This document shows positions 56,889-64,000 of a DNA stretch of 64,000 bases, in pieces. This stretch comes from Pararge aegeria (taxonomy: Eukaryota > Arthropoda > Insecta > Lepidoptera > Nymphalidae): assembly GCF_905163445.1 (NCBI RefSeq), contig NC_053202.1, positions 8,432,001 through 8,496,000 of the forward strand. The letters run 5' to 3'. The position numbers and the translations under genes were made by a program. Each line of letters starts with the position of its first letter. Within the stretch, counting starts at the first letter, position 1. The notes beneath the pieces were generated by a model. That model did not search any database, had not been told where the DNA came from, and saw only the letters and a list, made by a program, of their open reading frames with translations.

Positions 56889-57128
56889 TTATATACTACG
56901 ACAACGCACACATCGCCCAAAGTAAGCGTAGCTTGTGTGATGGGTACTAAGATAGCTGATGAATATTCTTATGAATATAATACATAAATACTTATAATAT
57001 ACATATAAACACCCAGACACTGAAAAACATTCATGCTCATCACAAAAACATTTCCCAGTTGTGGGAATCGAACCCACGGCCTTGGACTCAGAAAGCAGGG
57101 TCGCTGCAAACTGCGCCAATCGGCCGTC
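56889..57128 (-). mobile_element. SINE family 2, near full length
   Basis: CTACGACAACGCACACATCG to CTGCAAACTGCGCCAATCGG, with GTGGGAATCGAACCCACGGC as the B-box region. Confidence 0.85.
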
Positions 57129-57599
57129 AAATTGATATTGGTAATTACAATGTTTATAATAATAAAATACAATTAATAAAATAATAAATTACAATTAAGT
57201 TTATATGGGCACATGACAAAGAATACAAATAAATTAATAATTACTAACGAATGTAATTTTTAATATTCATCAATAGTATAAAAATAATGCCTATTTAAAC
57301 ATCGAAAAAATTTTCTCTTAAACATTTCATGTCATTTATTAGTGGCTTCATTTCGTCAGGTAACTGCTTCGCTTCGCTTCATGTGCGGGAAATTTAAATC
57401 TATTTGTATGGCGTTTATTTTAAAATTTCGTAAACATTGTTTTTTTGGCGGCCACAAATAAGACTACCTCATAAATATATAATGATGGGAATGTTGTTAT
57501 GTTAAGCTTTTTAAAATATGGCTTACAACTGTCTCGCTTACCCAGTTTACAAATAACTCTCACACGTCTATCACATCACACCTTCTTCCGTGCTATGTG

Positions 57600-57780
57600 G
57601 CAGCAGATCAGAATACAGTTATCACCACCTATTCTTCCCGCGGGTGTCATACGAGGTGACCAAGGGTATATCACGGAGAACGGGCAGCAGCATTCTCCGT
57701 GCTACTACCACCATTTACTGCAATCAACAACACGTGGTAATTATTGGCAAAACCCCCCGTTGGACTGTTATAGGCTTTTG
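57600..57780 (+). repeat. CCCGCGGGTCTC repeat, third copy
   Basis: CACCACCTATTCTTCCCGCG, TCATACGAGGTGACCAAGGG and ACAACACGTGG, shared with 33735 and 42370. Confidence 0.5.
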
Positions 57781-57784
57781 ATTG

Positions 57785-57910
57785 ATTGATACGTTTGTAT
57801 GTCACTAAATTCCTCTAAGACCCTAATTTGGTGAAGCATTTTGCGTGTATTTAAATTGGTCCTTGAATGATTTCGATTCACAATTGCACCCGGTAGGTGG
57901 CGCTGTAATG
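57785..57910 (+). mobile_element. Diverged mini-Helitron relative
   Basis: ACGTTTGTATGTCACTAAAT and GGTAGGTGGCGCTGTAATGA align with the 32797 and 45501 copies but the termini are decayed. Confidence 0.45.
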
Positions 57911-59220
57911 AGATTTCAGGATTGATTTTTCAGGACCAGATAAAGTCTGCTGAATCCGGTGAGCTCATTGATATTAGAGAATAAATGTTTTTTTTTTAAT
58001 ATTGCCTATTTTTTTTTAATTTAATACGCAAAAAAAAAACGAATACTAAAGGCAAACTTAATGCTTAGCATTCTCTATCAGACAATCTTAGTTCATTAAA
58101 AAAATATTAGTGGTAGGCGAAAGATACAAAAAAAATGCTTGAGAAATATGTGATTTTTATCGCATAGTAATAAATAAGTAAATAATAATAATATTTTTAA
58201 ATTATAAGTATAGAAGAAACTTAGTTGCATTATTGTTGGTTAAAAATTAAATAGTAACTAACCTAATGTGCACCGTTCGAAAACTCACGGGTGTGGCTCT
58301 ACGAACTTTCGCATTGCGTCTCCCAAACTACCTTTAATACCGATTACACACTGTATTCTATAGCAAAATCATACACAAAATTATAGCCCTTAATACCTGA
58401 CACTTAGAACTATTATAGCGTGTATATTTTAGGCGTGAACTTTCGCATAATATTGTCAATGAGACGTCAGTACTGTGGACCACACACGATAATTTACAAC
58501 AAAACTGCGCAAGGAATTATAGCTTTTACTTCTCTTTTTTTAAACATTAAACTTGCATCTTTGATTAAGGTGGGTGGGATGTATTGCGTTATGGTCAAGA
58601 TCAGTTGCGGATATACGGATATTGCGATAGATTATACCTACTATGACTTTCTTAGTTACGTGATATCATTACGTATAAATTCGTATCAAGTGTCTTAGTT
58701 CAACATAATGTTCATATGAGGACATTGACCTTTGCTGTTACGAGTTTGTTAGTGAATAAGAATCATGTACCTATGTCTGAGTAGGTACAAAGTAGTCGGG
58801 TAAAAAAGTTATATTATTTTTAATTTCCTCGTTGGTCTAGTGATTTCTATGTTCGGACGGATCATGATGTTTTGGATTCGATTCCCTTGTTGTGGTAACA
58901 ATAATTAGGAATTGGGGTTTCTGTTAAAAAAACAATGGATAGGTAACCTATCTTCTGTTTTTTTAACAATAGATAAGGGCATGTTAAGCCATGGCGTCGA
59001 TCCCGGTTATTATCAATAGCATAATAATCGTTAAAATTCACCTATCCATATTAGAGCAGCGTGGTGGATCTGTGTCCTATAACCCTTTCTCCTATGAGGG
59101 AATAGGTTTGTGCCAAGCATTAGGCTTATTATTGAAATGAAATAAAAATACAAAAAATAAAAGTACACCAAACAGAAATTAAATTATAAACAAAACTCTC
59201 TTATAAAGAAATTCACAAAC
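57911..59220. other. Intergenic, no gene seen
   Basis: AT-rich; tRNA-like SINE head near 58830-58900 (CTCGTTGGTCTAGTGATTTC, GGATTCGATTCCC). No host exon recognised. Confidence 0.45.
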
Positions 59221-59231
59221 TATTTCACCTA

Positions 59232-59452
59232 CCCGTGCCCGGTCCACTGTAGGGCACGGGTCTCCCACACATGAGAAGGATTTAGGCCGTAGTCCATCAC
59301 ACTGGATTAGTGCGGATTGGTGGACTCCACACCTTTGAGAATAATTATAAAATTATAGAGGTATAACTCTCAGGCATGCAGGTTTCCTCACGATTTATTC
59401 CTTCACCGTTGAAGCAAGTGATCATTTAATTGCATAAAACGCACATAACTAA
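59232..59452 (-). mobile_element. SINE family 1, head missing
   Basis: GTAGGGCACGGGTCTCCCAC, GTGCGGATTGGTGGACTCCA, TTCCTTCACCGTTGAAGCAA, AAAACGCACATAAC. Confidence 0.75.
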
Positions 59453-60064
59453 ATTTTACATGGCTACTACAAATGCACTATGATCAAACGGAAGAGTTCA
59501 TTCAATCAAATATATGACATCCATAGCCGTCATGTAGTACGTATCTATAATATTAACACTCACACACACACTCACGCACACACAAACACACACACACACA
59601 CAAAATACACTAAATCTAGTGGTACATTTGTATAATTTGTGTACTCGGAGGCGGGCGGTGGTACATGCAGCACAGTTTTTACTATTGCAGTGCCACCCTT
59701 GCTAATATGTACTTTAAGTGCCATTGTAACTGTTCCAACTACAGATTTATTATATTATTATTATAATTATAACATAGAAAAGTTAGTGGTGCGTGGAAGG
59801 AATCGATCTCGATCCTTACACGCACGCTCCGATCACCCCTGTTAGAAGCGGAAGAAGATGGGCGAAGTAAACATGTTTCATTCATTTCCGCGAAAAACCT
59901 CACGGAAGTACTTAACACAGAAACCTAGCCGCACTACATTGCATTGTTAACAGTTTCAGTGTTTAAGCATTCTGAGGTCTCGAATAGATTTACTACTTAG
60001 CATTACGACCATTTACATTTGACTAGCTTTTACTTGTTATTATGGCACGCTTGATAGTTTAGTT

Positions 60065-60365
60065 AAAGTCATTTCTTTATTGGCACAAAGATGGCACTTT
60101 TGATGATTACATTGCATGTTATATATTCAAAGAAAATAGTTGATGTCGATAACTAAATTCATCACTTAAAACTAAAGCTACGAGGGTTCCAAACGCCTAG
60201 TCTAAGAAGAAGCCCACAACAAACTTAGCCGGTTGTTTTTTATTTTTGTTATCACCATCTCACATTGTCATTTAAAACTATTAAAGATGCAACCTGGTTA
60301 GACCAATAATTTATACCCAAGCATCTTTATCGTTGACGTAGTCCTTAATACTATATTAGGACTTG
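60065..60365 (-). mobile_element. LINE 3' end, same family as 23800-24240
   Basis: CTACGAGGGTTCCAAACGCC, AAGAAGAAGCCCACAACAAA and ACTTAGCCGGTTGTTTTTTA. More diverged, tail reduced to GTTAAAGTC. Confidence 0.7.
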
Positions 60366-62180
60366 AGTGATTCGCATGTTCAATTATTGATCACAATTTT
60401 CTGGGTCCGATTCCAAGTTTGGGCTGAAAACTTTAAGGCATTCGAATTTCTTTTAGATTAAGGTGTTACTTTGCCTGGATTTGCTTTGACTATGCTTTGG
60501 CCTTTAAGCTGAATTTGCTACATTCCGAAAAACCAGGAATATCTCTGCGATCCAATTTTTAAATATATCAATATTTATACTCCACACCAAACAGATCTTC
60601 CATTTATTATTTATCTACGCACGTTTCGCTCCGACGCTCAGCATCCTTACAGGGCTTGGCCTAAAGAGGTTGCTCTGCCAGCAATCAAACCTGTGTAAAT
60701 AGGTCTCCAGACCCGTACCGATTGTCTTCACGATCAAAAGGAAGACTACTCGACAAAGGCGTGTCATAACAGATGTATGCAAATGCAATTCATAAATCCA
60801 ACATAAACTTTCATCCACAAAAGTACCAATATCCAGTTACAGTCAATATTGTGTAAGACATACGAATTTCTTTTCAAAAATGAAAGTTTCCGTACACCCA
60901 GCAACATCCGCTTATAGCACTTATATCACTGAAACCATGCAACCAATAATAGGCCTACGTCCATTCAATTAAAAGCGAGAGTTGTTCGAACTATTGTAGT
61001 TATTTTAACATTTACACGTAAACCTGTTTGGCATGCAGACCTATATACTAAATTGCTGTTGATTGATGTAAATGAGTTATGAGGTCCTGGTACTTTTGAG
61101 GTCGAGAGAAAATCAAGTAACGTATTGATTATGTAATTTTATATAATAAGAAGAGAATATCTGTTGAAACAAATTCTAAACTGGTATAAATTTATCTACA
61201 TATCTTGGTCAAAGTATGCAAGCCATAGGATAAAATAAGTACAAGACCTGAAGTATCGAAATACATCGAAGACAACTATGCCCAATATTAGAAATTTATT
61301 TGTTGAGATGAAAAAATAAGGGAACACGATGCATAATTATTTTGTAGCGCCATCAGTAGCCCAATTTAGTGCCATTTTTCTTGGCACATACTTCGCACAT
61401 AGAGGGAGATATTTAATTATTTTAAGGTTAAATTCCTTCCGTTATTCTGAGCACTGCCTGGATATCGTTTTTAAGTATTAAAGAACTCAATTGCAATTCT
61501 TTTGGGTTATTGAAAATTGTATTTTATCAGTTATATTTACGTTTTACATAATTATTCTTAAAAGTATTTGTAAGCGAATGTTGATGTCTCTGATTTAAAA
61601 TTATACAAATTGTAGTTAGTACCTATTACAATTTTACCTTTACTTAGTTTAATATGATAGCTACATTGAAGTGTTGACTTTTGACTTTTGACCGCAAATA
61701 GCAATTAAAGTGATTAATGAAATTTCTTTGAACTTCAATCATGTTGAAGATGTACTTTCTCTTCGCGAGAATCAAATGCCAAGTGATTTTTCACACAGCG
61801 CAACTATGCATGTACCCAAGTATTGTCTCATTACTCTTTGGCCGAGATCTTTTTCAAAACAAACAGCACAATGGAGACAACGGGACGATTAGCTTCGTAC
61901 CGACTTTTTTTTAAAAGGTATTTTCTCATACCTTGATTCATAGAGATAAAAGTGAACTAATTAGTTTACTCTAGAAAAATTGCAAACAATGGTATAAAAG
62001 ACCTATCACCTTTGAAACCTGTAGTCCGTTTGCTTTTCATCATTGTAAAGCCAGAAAAAGTTTTATTTATGTTTCGCTTCACCTTATTCCACACATCGAT
62101 TTAAGGAGTTTTCTCCTCAGCTTACGTAAAAACTAAGTGGGTGTCAAAATAATAGCCACAAGTAATTTTTGAAAAACGAA
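60366..62180. other. Intergenic between genes D and E, no gene seen
   Basis: AT-rich with few recognisable repeats. No Osiris-type exon on either strand. Confidence 0.45.
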
Positions 62181-62183
62181 ATT

Positions 62184-62189
62184 TTTATT
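62184..62189 (-). terminator. Probable poly(A) signal of gene E
   Basis: AATAAA on the minus strand, the first I found after the gene E stop. It implies a 3' UTR of about 0.65 kb with U-rich sense sequence. Confidence 0.5.
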
Positions 62190-62836
62190 TTTACGTGGTA
62201 CCATCGTAAAACAGTAATTAACACTTAACTGTTTACAATTCGAAAAATAAATAGTTACGTAATAAATATGACTCGTTTCACTCGCACAAACAACTATAAG
62301 TTGATAAAAAATATACGTTAATAAATAAGAGGAAAATAGTAAAATAAAATAAAAATAAATGAATCTTTGGAACAAAAAAATCTTTAAAGTATTTGGTGAG
62401 CACATGCTATATCCTATAAAATATACTTATTTAAAGTATAAACATATGTTAATACTGAAATAATTATAATAAAGAATAAATATATGATAATAAAATAAAG
62501 ATAATAACGTGAGATAAAACTAAAAATCAGTCAAGAACTTATTAAAGCTTTAAAAACTAAAATGTAAGAAAATAAAAAACAATAATTATTATATAAAAGA
62601 AATACTGATACGCACATACTAATCTCGAATATAAAACGGTGGTCATACAACACGAATAAATATTAATAAAACGCGTAAAAATGCGCTAAAACTTAAATGG
62701 TAATAATAAATTAGTTAACGTCAAAAACGTTGATTTTAGAGGAATAGACAAGCTGGTTTACTGGTATTCATCCAGCTTTTTCTCTCCTCAAATAATTAGC
62801 TATGAATATGGTATTAATTATAGCATTGTCTAGTGT

Positions 62837-63171
62837 TTACGCTTGTTTGATGTGACCAGCATATGCCAAGTTCTGGGCTATGTCTTGCGATCTTCCCCAG
62901 CCGCCACCGCCGCCGCTCTCCCAGCCGTGTTCTTCGTGGGATGGTTCAGACCACCCTCCACCACCTCCTCCGCTCTTCGACTTAGATTCTAGAAGCTTCT
63001 TGAGGGCTCCAAAGGCAGCTGCAATGAAAGCGATCTTTCCGAGGATGTATGCCTTGAAGACTGCGAAGGCGATGATACCAAGGAACAAAGGAACGAGTGC
63101 AGCTAACTTCAGTTTGATCAAAGCGAGGATGGGGAGGAGTTTCTTCAGCTTCTTCTTTTTCTTACCACGGC
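62837..63171 (-). CDS. Osi: Osiris family gene E (DUF1676), last exon only
   Basis: The acceptor TTCTTACAG precedes 63171. The exon opens in phase 1 with GRGKKKKKLKKLLPILALIK, then LKLAALVPLFLGIIAFAVFK and LGKIAFIAAAFGALKKLL, a Gly/Ser-rich tail with two GGGGG runs and SHEEHGW, and ends AQNLAYAGHIKQA, carrying the canonical AQNLAY motif. It is 335 bp, as in gene D, and the membrane-like core is nearly the same as D's. Exons 1 and 2 must lie beyond the right edge on the minus strand. The Gly-rich tail is longer than in D. The proline-rich frame on the opposite strand is its shadow. Confidence 0.92.
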
Positions 63172-63239
63172 CTGTAAGAAAGAAAATAAACATGGTTAGA
63201 GAGTATCCTTAGCAAACAAGCCTTTACACTCTAGCGCTT

Positions 63240-63315
63240 AGTACTATTACTGTTCTCTTTGTGTCTTCCCCTCAGTGTTTTGTTGCAATAAAGTTTTTTC
63301 TATTCTATTCTTCTA
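63240..63315 (+). mobile_element. Retroposon-like 3' tail in gene E intron
   Basis: CCCCTCAGTGTTTTGTTGCA and ATAAAGTTTTTTCTATTCTA resemble a retroposed 3' end; weak. Confidence 0.35.
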
Positions 63316-63601
63316 TTGAAAGTCTTTGGTCTCCTCAAATCATCCTTCATCTCTATTAGAAAATCTGTAATTTTTTCTCCATAAATTGATGAATTGTTAA
63401 AAATTGTCTCTTAGCGGACGCCTACGCTATATTATAGCTCTCTGTATGCCAAATATTAGCCCAACCCGTGCAACGGTTTGAGCTGTGCGTTAATAAATTT
63501 GCCACCAGTCAGTCAGACAGTGAGTAAGGCAGTAAGTTAGCCAGTTACCTTTTTCCTATAACACAAACACCCAGGTATGGTTTTTCCCTCTAATATATAA
63601 G

Positions 63602-64000
63602 ATAATGGGATTAAGGGGCGAAAGGTGCAGAACTCCTTTGTGGGGTTGAGTATACGCTTTTACAACATGATTCCTAAGGAAATTCTTGACCTACCAATGC
63701 ATACATTTAAAAAATGTGTAAAAACGCATTTAGTACAGCGAGGTTACTATACATTTGATGAATTCCTCAATGACAAGGTAGAATGGAAGCAGCCAGCCTC
63801 GCTCTCATCTCCCGCAAGATAGCAAAATGATTGTAAATGTTGATGTTGGAAAAGAGTAACTAATGAGTTTCTTGCCGGCTCTTCTCGGTAGAATCTGCTT
63901 TCCGAACCGGTGGTAGAGTCACACAAACATGCATACTTGACGTTTCAAAAGTGCTTATAAAGTAGGCCTACTTGAAATAAATGAATTTGAATTTTGATTT
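63602..64000 (+). pseudogene. LINE 3' end with ORF2 C-terminus and (GAATTT)n tail
   Basis: 63625-63822 reads SFVGLSIRFYNMIPKEILDL, PMHTFKKCVKTHLVQRGYYT and FDEFLNDKVEWKQ, stop. This is the RFYNxIPxxI...FKxxVKxxL pattern of LINE ORF2 C-termini. The 3' UTR matches 46332-46507 and 50989-51229 and reaches the window's end. 5'-truncated, antisense to gene E and in its intron. Confidence 0.8.

Noticed and set aside
62880..63212. Proline-rich 110-codon plus-strand frame
   Set aside because: Antisense shadow of the Gly-rich exon of gene E.

Overview
This window is insect nuclear DNA, almost certainly from a moth or butterfly. It is AT-rich, its genes are spliced, and it is packed with repeats of Lepidoptera type: tRNA-headed SINEs, short non-autonomous Helitrons that start with TC and end in CTAG, and 5'-truncated LINEs. 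The only host genes I can support are five members of the Osiris (DUF1676) family, so this is part of the conserved Osiris cluster. In Drosophila that cluster corresponds to the Triplo-lethal region at 83D-E. I assign the family but not individual Osiris numbers.

Layout: gene A (minus, about 1-1811, cut by the left edge) and gene B (plus, 26699-28716) point away from each other across a roughly 25 kb repeat-rich gap. Gene B and gene C (minus, 40698-45191) converge across 11 kb. Genes C and D (minus, 45900-48153) sit head-to-tail with only about 0.6 kb between them. After another 14 kb of repeats comes gene E (minus, last exon 62837-63171, the rest beyond the right edge). The complete genes share one architecture: exon 1 encodes a signal peptide and two cysteines and ends in a C-L/V-K codon run (phase 0); exon 2 is 253-259 bp and ends in phase 1; exon 3 encodes a basic stretch (GRGKK), a long hydrophobic segment, a His/Gly/Ser-rich tail and the terminal AQxLAY-like motif. 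Genes B, C and D are complete at 250, 247 and 239 residues.

The most interesting host signal is a shared promoter arrangement in all four genes whose 5' ends are visible. Each has a GTGGG-type G-rich box followed 15-18 bp later by an ATAAAA or ATATAT TATA-like box, 54-111 bp upstream of the ATG. Genes C and E also appear to have long 3' UTRs with strong strand asymmetry (U-rich, A-poor transcript). Osiris proteins are secretory-pathway or membrane proteins of cuticle-forming epithelia, and co-expression of the cluster at cuticle deposition is established in flies. The shared promoter would fit that.

Nearly everything else is repeat-derived. I distinguish SINE family 1 (head like TAGCCCAGTGGGTAGGACTT), SINE family 2 (head like TTGGCGCAGTGGGCAGCGAC), repeat family 3 (internal TCTGGTCTGGTGGGAGGC), at least six LINE types, several Helitrons, a roughly 1.15 kb complex tandem array (52430-53590), nested insertions that give relative ages, and several near-perfect hairpins of 11-21 bp. 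I found no intact tRNA or rRNA gene and no CRISPR array.
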